Part shown: in pieces, positions 21,513-32,507 of the stretch
Layout: every line of letters begins with the position of its first letter
How positions within the stretch are numbered: the first letter of the stretch is position 1
NCBI GenBank assembly: GCA_003427395.1
Contig: BFEA01000005.1
Location: 5,968,325 to 6,007,161 of the forward strand
DNA: 38,837 bases
Reading direction: 5' to 3'
Source: Chara braunii
Taxonomy: Eukaryota; Streptophyta; Charophyceae; Charales; Characeae
Program-made: the position numbers and the translations under genes
The notes under the pieces: model-generated
The model's input: only the letters and a program-made list of their open reading frames with translations
Database searches by the model: none
What the model was told of the DNA's origin: nothing

Positions 21513-22202
21513 TCACTTCGCTCGTGCGGCCATGCGAGTCTGGGAGTCGGCTAAACTCTCGTGTGCGCGCTTCATAATCGCCGCCATGTGGGCGATCCAG
21601 TCGTCAAGCGCAGGGCAACGAGTATCTGGGCGCAACCACGATGGTCGTAGGAAATCCGCGGGTACACGAGGGTGGTAGCCGAGGTCGCAATAGAATGGCG
21701 ACATCCCCGTGGCTGGCGAAACAACGTGGTTGTACGCAATCTCCGGGTGGGTTAAGTGTAAGTCCCATTGCTGGTCATCCCTAACAAACTTTCGGAGAAT
21801 ATTACCGAGAGTTTTATTGGTGACCTCAGTCTGACCATCTGTCTGAGGGTGGTAAGACGATAAGAAGCGAAGCTGGGATCCGTACACCTCGTGTAGGCGT
21901 CGCCAGAATGTGCTGGTAAAGCGCGGGTCACGGTCGGAGATGATGCTCTGAGGTAAGCCGTGATCTCTCCCGACTCAGTCGAAGACGATGTCGGCGACCT
22001 CACAAGCGTTAATGCGATAGCGGCACGAGACAAAACGTGCACACTTTGTGAAGCGATCGACGACGACCAAGATAACATCATGACCGCGCTCAGTGGGTGG
22101 GCGAAGGAGACCAATGAAATCCATCGAGATGGACAACCAACGACCCGCAGGTATGGGTAGGGGCTGAAGTAACCCATACGGAAGGTGGTTCGTACTGTTC
22201 AC
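21513..22202 (-). pseudogene. Integrase catalytic core (DDE)
   Basis: Minus-strand frames hold MDFIG (first Asp codon 22119-22121), SDRDPRF (second Asp near 21933-21935) and HPQTDGQTEVTNKTL (Glu codon 21825-21827). The full D, D, E triad is visible. A TGA at about 21974-21976 sits where the family usually has Arg (CGA to TGA). It inserts the cDNA copy into chromosomal DNA. The zinc-binding HHCC part is upstream (22224-22350). Confidence 0.92.
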
Positions 22203-22223
22203 CTCCTGGCAGGTAGGACACTC

Positions 22224-22901
22224 CTAGATGTAGGCTTTGACAAAGTCCTTGGACTTAGGCCAGACGTATAGGCGGCAAACACGAGCCAACGTCTTGTGGA
22301 AACCCATATGACCGGCAACTGCTTGGTCATGGAACTCTGCTACAGCCTGGACGCGGAGCCGTCCGGTGGAGGGAACGGAGATTCGTGGTTCTAGCTGACC
22401 AGATCTGCCATGCCAGTACGCGAGGCCGTTCTCCCCGAGGGAGTAGGAACGAACGGTCTTGCCACTCCGCAGTGTCGCGTGGATGACGAGATAATCGGAG
22501 CAGTGGCAGTACTGAGTGCGATACGCGTCGATCACCGACTGATCAACAGTGGTGATGGAGATGGCAGCAAGATGGATGGGTTCCTGATTGTGATCAGGAC
22601 GGCGGGACAAGGCATTGGCGACGCGGTTCGTTTCACCCTTGATGGACTGAATGGTGAAACTGAACTCGGATAAGTCACGCCACCAGCGTGCCTGTTGAGG
22701 GGAAAGCTTAGGCTTCGTGAGGAAAGCCTTGACAACTGAGTTGTCTGTGCGCACCGTGAAGGGCACCCCGTGCAGATAATGACGCCAATGTCGGGTAGCA
22801 TAAACTACTGCGAGAACCTCACGTTCATCGATAGTGTAGTTTATCTCGGCAGGAAGTAGCTGACGGGAGTAGAAAGCTGAGTGTAGTCTCATCCTCCGCA
22901 A
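22224..22901 (-). pseudogene. RNase H second half and integrase HHCC domain
   Basis: Begins in mid RNase H after a frameshift relative to the RT frame. AFYSRQLLPAEINY, EREVLAVVYATRHWRHYLHG and FTVRTDNSVVKAFL follow the Ty3 RNase H pattern, with the TDNS segment at a usual TDHxSL site. A linker and the HHCC zinc domain come next (HDQAVAGH ... ECPTCQ). A TAG at 22224-22226 interrupts HHCC just before ECPTC, where Gln (CAG) is usual. RNase H removes the RNA template during reverse transcription. Confidence 0.9.
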
Positions 22902-24003
22902 TGGTCGGGGAGTAAGTAACAGGAGGACTGTCAGTGGAGGGAAGTGGTGGGAGGGTAGGTGTCAGTCGAGAAGCAGTGTCAGCAGGATGGGGGGGGAAAG
23001 GAGGAACATGGGGGTAAGGTGAATCTGGAGGAGAGGGAAACACCTGAGAAAGGACAACTCCTACTGCAAAGTCTGACGCATCAGTGGTGACGATAAAGGG
23101 ACGATCAAAATCGGAAAGGCGAAGAACCGGCGCACAGGTCACCGCCTTCTTGAGGGCGCGAAAGGCGTCCTCGCACAGGGGTGTCCAAAACCACGACGGG
23201 TTCTTCCGGAGGAGGGTAGAGGTAAGGACATAGGAATACCTAGCGTATCCCTGGATAAAATTACTATAGTAGCTGGTGAGGCCTAGGAAGCTGCGAAGCT
23301 GCTTGGCAGATGTGGGGACGGGCCACTCTGCAATAGCAGTGATCTTCGCGTCGTCCATGTGGAGACCCTGGTTAGACACATGGTATCCTAGGAAGTCCAC
23401 TTTGCGCTGGGCAAAGAGGCACTTACTGAGCTTGGCATAGAAGCCATGCTTGCGTAAGCGCTGTAGGACACCGCGGAGGTGTCTGATATGGTCTTCTAAG
23501 GTACGACTGTAGACCAAGATGTTGTCCAGGTATACGAGAACGTATTCCTGAAGGATGTCCCTGAAGATATCGTTCATCGCTGTCTGGAAGGTGGCGGGTG
23601 CATTGGTGAGGCCGAATGGCATCACCGTGAACTCGTAGTGGTCGAAGCGCGACCGAAAGGCTGTCTTCGGCTGGTCCTCTGTGGCAACGCGGATCTGGTG
23701 GTAACCGCTACGAAGATCGATCTTCGTGAAGAAGCAGTTGTCTGCCAGACGGTCAAACAGCTCATCCGCACTGGGCATGAGATAGCTATTCTTAACCGTG
23801 TAACGGTTAAGGCCGCGGTAGTCGATGCAGAGGCGGAGAGTTCCGTCCGCTTTGCAAGCAAAGAGGACAGGTGCACCCCAAGGGGAGTTACTGGGTTTAA
23901 TGAAACCCAGTCGAAGGAGCTCCTCAAGCTGACGCTTGAGTTCCGTCGCCTCTCGAATCGAGAGTCGGTATGGTGCCTGATGGTGAACACGATAGTCAGG
24001 CAC
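22825..24003 (-). pseudogene. Reverse transcriptase and first half of RNase H
   Basis: A long open frame carries the Ty3-type RT blocks: LLRLGFIKPSNSPWGAPVLF, LCIDYRGLN, FFTKIDLRSGYHQI, FRSRFDHYEFTVMPFGLTNAPATFQ, then VLVYLDNILVYS, FLGYHVS and SFLGLTSYYSNFI. The active-site YxDD box reads YLDN (Asn codon 23521-23523), so the enzyme should be inactive. RNase H starts with FIVTTDASDFAVGVVLSQ. About 50 residues rich in Pro and Ser follow (22905-23040) before the frame is lost. Upstream, one TAG at about 24007 separates it from the GVKHSI end of the preceding frame (expected Gln). Confidence 0.95.
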
Positions 24004-24006
24004 GAG

Positions 24007-25180
24007 CTAGATGGAATGCTTGACACCGCGCATCGGGGGAATCCCGCTGTATGAGAAATACGGGAGAAAGACATCGCGGTACTCTCGAATCAGGTCGCGA
24101 ACGGCGGGCTCTAAGTCTGCCGTAAACCGTGTGAGTTCCTCAGCATCTGCGTCGGCACGAGACGTATGTGTGGACTCGACAGTCGACGGCTCAGGGAGGG
24201 GGTATCCGCAGGTGACGGGTGGACGTAGAGATGGGAGTCGCGAAGATGAAGGAAGGGTCAGGGGGATCGGGCTCCAGAGATATGAGCTCAACCTCGGGAC
24301 AGAGTGGATCATAGCGAAGAAGATCCATGACGTCCACTGAGTAGAACGTGACGTCCTCCTGTCGTATGAAGTGAGCAAACTGACGAGGGGAAGTGAACGC
24401 GATGTCGGGGTGGGACCCTGAGGGACGAGGGTCCTGCGGAGGTAGGTCGGGAGGGGTGTCGCCCGTGGTTCCAATGAACGGAACGCGATGGGTCTGACCA
24501 CATTTCGTTTTGAGGACGAGTGTCTTGGTCGCCCATTCGGCTTCTATGCCACGAAACCGGCGAGACCAGGGAGTGCCAAGGATAAAGTCGTACCCAGTCT
24601 CCAGCACGTCAAAGTATGCGGAGGAATGGTAGCGCCTAGGCGTCTGGGTACTATCCGATGGCTGGAGGGTGAGGGAGAAGTGGAGGTCAGGGACCGTCTG
24701 ATCGAAGAAGCGCTGCGTCTTGTTATCTCCGAGGGTAACGGAGATAGGAGAGCGAGACCCTGAGGTAGCTAGGCGAGTTTCCTCAACCACTCGAGGGTGA
24801 ACGAAATCTCCCTGCGAGCTAGAGTCCCGTAAAGCGCGGTACACCCTCGTAGATGTCCCTAGGCGAATAGGGATGATGGGTAGGGTGCGATCAGGGTCAG
24901 AGAGCAAGGCGAGAAGACGACGCAGGACGTTGATGTGTCTCGTGAGGCACTCCTGACGAGCCTGCAGAATGCTAAAGTCCAGGAGAGATGACACAACGTC
25001 ATCGCGAGTCGCCAGCTGAGCGCTACAACGGGCTGTGCGAATGGCGCGACGCGTCGGAAGTCTCGGTGGAGAAGCGCTAGATGCGGCAGTCTGCTGGGAG
25101 GCAGACGGTACCTCGACAGACGATGGGGCGGAGAGAACTGCGTCTGTCGTGTCCTAAGGGTCCTCTGGTGGGGTAGCCAA
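24007..25180 (-). pseudogene. Protease and protease-RT linker
   Basis: The frame 24994-24191 carries an aspartic protease-like part. RALRDSSSQGDFVHPRVV (about 24835-24785) corresponds to the family's DSG-type active site but reads D-S-S (Asp codon 24824-24826). YDFILGTPWSRRF (about 24600-24555) corresponds to the second conserved block. The frame can be followed back to about 25150 through a Ser/Pro-rich spacer after gag. A frameshift near 24200-24230 leads into the linker EELTRFTADLEPAVRDLIREYRDVF, which continues to the RT. The protease would cut the Gag-Pol precursor; the changed active site makes it doubtful. Confidence 0.8.
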
Positions 25181-25251
25181 AGGGGCAAACCGCGACTCGG
25201 TGGTCGGGAAGCCGGCTACGTGCGAGGCCTCATGGGCACATTGCACCGTGG

Positions 25252-27297
25252 CTAGGTGGATGGGGCTGGCCGGGTGGGGCTGGGGGGGGACTGAGATCGA
25301 CGCTGACGAAAGATGTCAGCGTAGTGCCGATCGAGGGTGGTATGGTATGGACACAGTGAGGAGGTGTGTCCATCTAGGCGGCAACGAAGGCAGCCGCGCC
25401 GGGCCTCGAGGGCGGCACGCTCCTCAGGGGATAGAGCTCCGCGAGGAGGGACATAACCCTGCGGGAGGTCTATATGAGGAACCGTGGGTGTGCGGGCACC
25501 AGCCTGTGCAACCCGACTACGAGCATGACCCATGGAAGACATGGCCATCAACAAGCGCTCGGCCACCGGAACAGTGTCGTCATCTAAGTGATACTGGATG
25601 ACGTCTCGTAGCTCGATGTCCTCGAGGGCGTCCCCAAGGGTAGGGTCAAACTCGAACGAGGCGTCCTCGTCATACTCCAGAGAACTGTAGCGCCGAGAGA
25701 ATGGCGCTCCAGGGCGGGCTGGTCGATGAAACCGGCCAGCGAAGGAGGATCGACCACGAGTAGCACCACGTGACTGGGTAGCGGCAGCGGTGGATCGTGA
25801 AGAGGATAGGGTGTCGGAGAAGCGATTCCGCATCTTCTGGTACTGTCGAGCAGCCTCGTAGGCTTGCTCGGCAGAGGCGAAGCTCTGTCGCCACAACTCG
25901 ATACGGTAGTCACTGACTACGAACCTGTTGGTCAAAAGGACCTCATGTAGGAGTGCCTCATCACAAATGAGGCAGGCGTCATGGAACACTCTGATGTGAC
26001 GCTCAAGATCGGAGGGTGCGGAGGACCCGCGCCACTGCGTCTGGGTGACCCGATCTAGGGCGTCGGTCGCATCGTGGAGGGTTCCGTAGCGGTCGTGGAG
26101 GAACGCGGTGAAATCCGCGAGAGTGGGCGCCTCACCTGCACGACTGCGATGGGTATAATAGTTCTCCCAAGCGGAGAACGCACTGCCTCACAATTTAGTT
26201 GCGAGGGCGGAACACGACAAGTCCTGACTAGTGTTAGTCAGTGTCAGCGCGCGTGTGGCAGCCTATAACCAATGCGACACACGCATCGTACCATCGTAGT
26301 CGGGTATGTTCGACAGACGCACAAGGGTGGGACCGGAGAGGGGCTGATGGGTCTGCACTGTGGCGGCAAATGTCGGAGCTGGTGCAGAGGTAGAAATGGA
26401 GGCTGGCTGTGAGCTGGGGCCGCTGGTGGAAGGTCCAGCAGGCGTGGAGGTAACGACCGTCGCCGACTGTGACGGAGTAGCAAGGTAGATGGGTAGAGGG
26501 GGGGGAGCCAGTCGAGGGAAGCGAGCCGGCAAGACAGTGGTGGGAGGGACAGTATAAGAAGAAGAAGGGTGCGCAACCTGTGGAGGGTGAGACTGTCTAA
26601 GGGAGAGAATCTCCGCCTGGAGCTGCGCCACAGTGGCTTGTAGGGTAGCCACTTGCTGGGTGCGCGGGGTCGGGGGTGGAGGAGGCGGAGGGAGTGCCCT
26701 AGCAGGGAGAGGAAGAACTCCGGGCCGAAGTACCGTAACTGGTGCAGGAAGCTGNGACGCAGCACCGGGGTGGGTAGATGAGACTGCCTGGGCCGATGTC
26801 GGTATCTGGGCGACATCACATCCGGCAGTGGCCGAAGCGGCAGGGGCAGCGGAGGCGGCGGCGACCGATGGGTGTACCGCAACAGATGGTGTGGTCAGGG
26901 CGGCAGCAACACTCACCACTGGGCCGGGGGAGTGCTGGGCCTGACCCGCAGATGAGGACGAACCGCCACGTCTCCGTCTCTGGCGTTGTGGAGGGCCAGA
27001 CTCCGAGTTGGTAGGCGATGGGGTCTGAGAGCAGTGGGGGGACCGATGAGGGGAACCCTTGAGGCGGTGAACTTCAAGGACGAGCGCATTAACTTGGGTC
27101 TCCAGGGGTGCAAGCGCATCGAGTCGCGCTTGCAGAGGTGCAAGGAGGGACGCAAGAACAACGCGAAGGTCCGTGGGGTCCACACCATGTTGACCCTGGA
27201 CCGTGGGGTGGGTGGACGCCTGAGAGGTGGATGACGCCGCAACGATCCCCTCCACTGTAGCCATGTCCGTGGATGGTGGAGGAAGAGAGGTAGACAT
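25252..27297 (-). pseudogene. Gag with zinc knuckle
   Basis: Starts at the ATG at 27297 (MSTSLPPPSTDMATVEG). The N-terminal half has a leucine-rich helix (LASLLAPLQARLDALAPLETQVNAL) and long Ala/Pro/Ser-rich stretches, then a second helix (QQVATLQATVAQLQAEIL). After a TAG at 26263 the frame continues with a capsid-like region: FSAWENYYTHRS, FTAFLHDRYGTLHDATDALDRV, TQTQWRGSS, LERHIRVFHDACLICDEA. A CCHC zinc knuckle follows (CLRCRLDGHTSSLC, spacing C2C4H4C, about 25393-25350), then a TAG or other stop at 25252. A TGA near 26190 is an expected Arg or Trp. Gag would package the element RNA. Confidence 0.88.
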
Positions 27298-27877
27298 GGT
27301 GGGAGGTGGGGGGAGATATGGGTTGTGGTATGGGGACAGAGGACCATCGGTGAGCGGGAGAGGACCGGGGGAGCGGAGTGGGTAGTTGTGGGTCGGCTCG
27401 CCCCGTGACCAACGGGTCGCGCGTGAGATGGTGGCGCGAATCCGGTCTAGGGGAGAGGAGCCGTTCGGGTCCAGGGTGCCCGACGGGAGGAGGTGAGAGA
27501 GTAGGGGGGTTAAAGAAACCCTAAACCCTAGAAAAACCCTAAGGAAACCCTAACCGGAGTTTAGGTGGTTAGGGGAAGGTGACATCGACCTAATCAAGAA
27601 AAGAAAATAATAAATATGGAGGGGAGGGAGAATAGAATAAATAATGGATTTTCGAGATAAAAATAAAATAAAAGAATAAATAGAAATAAATAAATAAATA
27701 AAATATAAAGATTGAGGAGAGAAAAAATATTATTTTTTTTGGAATTTTCGGCAGCATTTTCCCACCCCGCATGGGGTCAAAAATGTGCCGAGAGGAAGGA
27801 AAGTGCAAGAGGGACACACTAACTTTCAAAATGCCGCAAATTAAAATTTTTAAAAAATAAATGAGTAAATAAATGAG

Positions 27878-27916
<39 letters not shown>

Positions 27917-28799
27917 GGAGGTGAAAGAGAGTGAAGAGAAGCTAAGTTTTGGAAATTTTCAAAAATTTCGGCAGCATTTCGTTACCCCCATGGGGTCGAC
28001 GTGTGCCGTTAAGAAAAAAACTAAGTAGAATGGAAAAATCTGGCCAGCGCTTCGCTACCCCCAATGGGTCAAAATGTGCGCCGACAACAAAGAAAGACTG
28101 GGTGCTAGCAAGATATAGAGGTGCCGCAAAGAAAATTGAATTTTCAGAATTAAAAAAAAAATAATCAGAAAATAAGAAAAGAGGTAGGGAATAAGATGAT
28201 TCATATTTTTGGAGGAAAAGAGAAATTTTACATCAAAGAGAAAGAGAAAAGAAGAAAAAACAGAAAAATTCGGAGTTGGGTGTGGGGGGGTGGAAAAGTG
28301 ATGAAGAAAGAGAGAAAGAAGTGAGAAGAGAAAGAAAAAGGTAGAGGGTGGTGAAATGGGAGAGAAGGATATGAAAAAGGTGGAGAAGAGGTGATGAGAT
28401 TAGTGAGAAATGGTGAGTGGGGAGGAGAGGAGAGAAAAAGGTTGTGGAAGATGGGTGGAGAGGGAGATAGGAGTAGAGAGTAATGGTAGGAGGGAGAAAA
28501 GGTGATTAGATGATGGGGGAAAAAAGAGAAAAGAGGTTGGGGGAGAGTGGGTTAGTGGCAGGGTGATGATACCAGGCTCTTGGGTGACCAAGAGCAAAGT
28601 TCTACCAAGATCCACAGGACCTTGGCCTTCAAAATGCTGCTGGTGTGATGCCACAGCAGTAATGATGATGATGGAGGGTTGGCTGAGATCTTGATCAGCC
28701 ACCTTACTGCCACAGTCACACAACCCCTTAGCCAGGGGGAAATCTTGAACTGTTGCCAAACTGCTGCTGCAACAGTGTAGAGATAGTGAAAAAGAAAAA

Positions 28800-28801
<2 letters not shown>

Positions 28802-28856
<55 letters not shown>
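28802..28856. repeat. (TA)n microsatellite
   Basis: About 27 TA dinucleotides in a pure tract. The open frame across it (Tyr-Ile run) is not a gene. Confidence 0.95.
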
Positions 28857-28858
<2 letters not shown>

Positions 28859-29263
28859 TGTGGCGCAGCCCCCTAGCCAGGAGGGTCTTCACCAGGTGTC
28901 CACGTGGCAGTGCAGATTGCCACGTCTGCGGGCACCAACAGCCACGGTGTGCGCGGGGGCAAATAGCTTCTCAGCACTCTGTTCGCTGTTCGCGGGGGGG
29001 GGGGGGGGGGGGGGGGGGTAAATAGCTGGTGTGGAACTGTTCAACACGAACGTTCCACACTATACAACCATGCATACAGTTTGGCCAGTGTGTTATATCA
29101 CTGGCTATGCACGCGCATGAGTGCTGCCTGCCCAGGTTCAAACCCTCGCAGCAGCAGCAGCGTCCCGGATATCTTGATAATATACGTCCAGGAGCGGAGT
29201 GGGGCGGGGCGGGGCAGGGCAGCGTGGGCGCGTGTCGCGCGCGCGTGCGGCAACCTTGGTCTT

Positions 29264-29569
29264 GGCGCTTGCGCGCATGCGTGTGTGGTGGCACTCTCCT
29301 TTTTCGCCACGTGTCACTCTCTTCCCGCCGCTGCTTTTTTCCTGTTTTTTTCTCTGCTGCTGCACCGAAAAACACCTGAAAATCCTGCTCTCGGGATTAC
29401 ACCGATCCCACAGCGGGCCTCGGCGCTTGCGCGCATGCGTGTGTGGTGGCGCTCTCCTTTTTTGCCTCGTGTCACTCTCTTCCCGTTGCTGTTTTTTTTC
29501 CGCTTTTTCTCTGCTGCCGCACCGAAAAACACCTGAAAATCCCGCTCTCGGGATTACACCGATCCCGCA
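29264..29569. repeat. 158-bp tandem duplication in the leader
   Basis: Two copies begin GGCGCTTGCGCGCATGCG at 29264 and 29422. Both continue through CACTCTCTTCCCG, a T-rich run, CTGCACCGAAAAACACC and TCGGGATTACACCGATCCC. A few substitutions and T-run length changes separate them. They are about 50 bp from the primer site. Confidence 0.92.
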
Positions 29570-29619
29570 CCCGCTGTTGCATGCAGGGGGAAGGGCGGGT
29601 TGGAGCGGGGACCGTTCCC

Positions 29620-29631
29620 GCTCTGATACCA
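29620..29631 (-). promoter_or_regulatory. Primer binding site for initiator tRNA-Met
   Basis: The minus strand reads TGGTATCAGAGC, complementary to the 3' end of plant initiator tRNA-Met. It starts one base inside the 5' LTR end. This fixes the element's orientation and the inner edge of the LTR. Confidence 0.95.
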
Positions 29632-29632
29632 G

Positions 29633-29967
29633 TGTGCCGGACCCGCCAGGATGGAGATGAAGGGTGGACGAAGGAGGAGACAGCGATCGAGCTGGAAGGG
29701 GCAGCGCAGCTCCGATGCAGACTCAACACGCACGTACTCCAAGATCTGCAAAAGTAAAGAATGACGAAAATCAGACAAGTGTTGGGGTATACCCCAAGCG
29801 GACTGACTGACTGGACTGGACAGGCCTGGTACCGACAGTGGCACCGGGCAGGACTAGAACAGTACACGGCCTGTGGGGTCAGGCCACGGCCTGGTCCCAC
29901 AGGCCGAACTGGGCAAATAGCCAAATAGGCCCAAGTTGTAGGCAAGGGCAGATAAAGGCCCGCTGCA
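29633..29967 (-). repeat. 5' LTR of the chromovirus
   Basis: 335 bp, TG...CA on the plus strand, homologous to 19572-19918. It holds TTGGGGTATACCCCAA (29782-29797), a perfect 16-bp palindrome. It also holds a perfect 40-bp nested palindrome (29867-29906) with an 11-bp outer stem, a GT/GT internal loop, a 6-bp inner stem and an AC tip. Confidence 0.94.
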
Positions 29968-29972
29968 ATTAG
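29968..29972. repeat. Target-site duplication, right (ATTAG)
   Basis: ATTAG directly follows the 5' LTR. It differs by one base from ATTGG on the other side and from the empty site at 35146-35150. Confidence 0.9.
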
Positions 29973-32507
29973 GGAGGCTGAAATCCCAAGCGTGGCCCGT
30001 CGTCGGTCGACTAGGACGTATCCCACACACCACGCGCATATCACTCTACGAACATAAAAATAAAACACACACCCACACACATCGAAACAACACGACAACA
30101 CTCCTAGTCCCTTAGTAGCCATCCCATAACTTTCCGCTGCAGAAACCAGATAGGTGCCACGCGCGAGACTTTAATATAAAACCGCGCGGACGCAGGGCTG
30201 AATTCATATCAACTTGCAATGCATGCGTATGCAAGCAGTCGCAATGATGACGTACTATGTAGTCCCATACTCATGCGGTCCTTGTTGATCTCGAGGACCA
30301 CGTTCGACACTCAAGTGTCGGCTGATATGCACCTTGAGGGTTAATCTCTCGACGTTGGACAACCTCCAAGTGCGGTCGGAGACCACACCCTCTTCTGCAC
30401 CCTGCGGAGAGTGGGTGATACACAAGTTCCTGCCTGTGGTGGCAATCGTCCCTTATCGCCTTGAAGACCAACTCCATCATCTAGGGCCTGGAGAGAAGTC
30501 AACGGGTTTGACTTTGACGGCTGCCACGGACTACAACGTCCAAATAGAAAAATCTCTAAAAAGCAAAGGATAAGGGGAAGTCTCATCTCCCTCGAAAACA
30601 CAATCTGTTCAACCCTTACGGGCGGTCACATTAGGTCGCACGAAGCACTCGAGACATATATATACACATATATATATAAAGGGTTATTAATATAAAGTGA
30701 TCACTTCTCACAGTCACAGTGAGACTCCTCTCAGCCATATATGTATGTAATCGCAGACAGTCACATCCAGAGTCCTAACCACAAACATACATGCAATCAC
30801 ATAAAAGATCCAACAAAAGTCCACACACTACACGGGGTCAACTTCAACCATTCTTTATACTCATACCCCTTGCTTTAGCCATACAAACCTCACTCTTGTG
30901 CAACTCCCTAAAGTAAATACTCAGTACTTTTGTTAAATGGTCATTCAATAAAATCCGGGTGAAAACACAATGAAACAATTCAAGCCACAGGGCTAAAGCC
31001 TTTTGGTTGAGTGGCAAGAGTGGATTGGAGTTGAATCGTAAACCGACGAATCAGCAACCGACCTGTTATCAGTGATAACAGAAGATGATCCTCGTAGGAT
31101 CAAGTTGAAACTAGTCAAAATCCTGAATCAAACGGTCAAGAGGACCTGTAACACAAGACAGGTCAATCCCCAGGCTAAACATATAAGTCCATGGAGAATA
31201 ATCCCCATATCACGGTCTCACTCAAATCATCCTAATTAACTAAGCCTAAATCTATCTCTAAGCAAGTGCCAAAAGCAAAGGTACACCCTGACAGACCCTG
31301 GTAGAATCTCCTCTGTAGAAAGTAGGTTTTCCAGAATCGCCATAAGTCAAAATATAATCTAACTCCTTCAAACTAAGAAAATTTCGGCAGCGTTTCCCGT
31401 AGGAAAAGTGTCTTTCCAAAATTTATATCAGCCTGAATATGAAAGAAGGAATAGTCTTCGACTTTCCAAAGTCAAATTTTGTTTAACTCCCTGAATCAGC
31501 AAAAATTTAGGCAGCACTCCCTTTAGAAAGGGAGACTTCCCAGATTTCTACTAAGCCATATATATGATTTAGACAAGTTGAACTTTGAAAAGTCAAAAAT
31601 TTGACTAACTCCTTGGATTTGCAGAAATTTCGCAGCGCTTCCCATAGAGAAAGTAACTTACCAAAATTTATACAAAGCTAAGTATAACGAATGATCTCAG
31701 AAAATGCAAAAATTGACCTAAGTAAAAATAAACTTAGCTTAGACAATGCAGAAATTGAAACTAACTCCTCTGACTGTAGCACATGGCGAGCAACTAAAAC
31801 GACTACCTATCAAACTGAAACTCAGACTAAGTAGTAACCTCACTTAGTCACATGCAGGCCAAGCCACAAAGGTAAGTACTTTCACCATCCCCAATATACC
31901 TGAACAAACAATAGTTCACGATCTTGCAATGATTTAACCCCTTATACCCAACTTACCTAAGGCATAAGATCAGGACACCCAAACTTATGGAATGAACCTT
32001 AGCTTAGCCAGGCCTAAAGTCAGACCGCCCAAACTTATGGAATAACCCCAACTTAGCCAAAGTATACACAAACAAAGGGCACAACAACTTTTCTCTTCCT
32101 TGGGCATACGACTAGACCATTCTGATCGCCCTTAACTGTTTAATAGCCAGATTATGTATACCTCTTTGAATTTAGTCTTCAACGTGGGCGTAGGATTGAA
32201 CCATTCATCTTAGAAACAATGCTCGGCCGACCCAAGTTACCTTCGGCTATACTCTTAGTTATACTCTCTTCATATTGTGATAAGTTATAATCAGACCACC
32301 TAAACTTATAAAACGGTCTGATTAGCTTATTCATAAATAAAATAATAATAAAATATAGCCAAATTATAACATTGGGTTCCAACATGTGCGGGCTTTGAGT
32401 CAGACCACCTGAACTTACAGAAAAGTCTGGCTCTGTACCTGATTCGTTTCTCTCTAATCCAAACTATGCGTGGCATTGGGCTAGACCACCTGAACTTACA
32501 GAACGGT
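29973..32507 (-). mobile_element. Older element, copy 1, second half (repeat B)
   Basis: Homologous to 35151-37685 over its whole length. It continues the copy interrupted at 19571. No reliable frame is seen; the minus-strand frames near 29980-30120 and 30341-30601 change between the copies. It holds perfect hairpins conserved in copy 2 (30305-30311/30314-30320; 31063-31070/31074-31081; 31086-31092/31096-31102), a TA-rich tract near 30655-30680, three GGCAGC modules (31378-31660) and the start of the hairpin array. It probably represents LTR/leader sequence of the gag-only element, but I could not fix LTR borders. Confidence 0.75.

Larger units (their letters stand above)
27298..29619 (-). 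other. Chromovirus leader (5' untranslated region)
   Basis: About 2.3 kb between primer site and gag start, with no convincing frame. It contains telomere-like AAACCCTAA words (27516-27552) and three GGCAGC modules (27747, 27967, 28040). A (TA)n tract lies at 28802-28855 and a G-run of more than 20 at 28996-29018. A 158-bp direct repeat lies at 29264-29569, and purine-rich DNA spans 28150-28530. Such length is common for large Ty3 elements. Confidence 0.75.
19572..29967 (-). mobile_element. Ty3/gypsy chromovirus, nearly full length, inactive
   Basis: 10,396 bp between a 5-bp target duplication. Read on the minus strand: LTR 29633-29967, primer site 29620-29631, leader, gag, protease, RT, RNase H, integrase, chromodomain, 3' region, LTR 19572-19918. 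Pol order (PR-RT-RH-IN) and the C-terminal chromodomain place it in Ty3/gypsy chromoviruses. Several stops, frameshifts and a changed RT active site show that it cannot move by itself. The LTRs differ by indels (a duplicated 16-mer in one, an extra segment of about 20 bp in the other) as well as point changes, so the insertion is not recent. Undetermined bases (N) occur near 20229, 20537, 20575 and 26754. Confidence 0.95.

Noticed and set aside
28753-29025. Open frame with a Tyr-Ile run and Gly run
   Set aside because: Produced by the TA repeat and the G-run.
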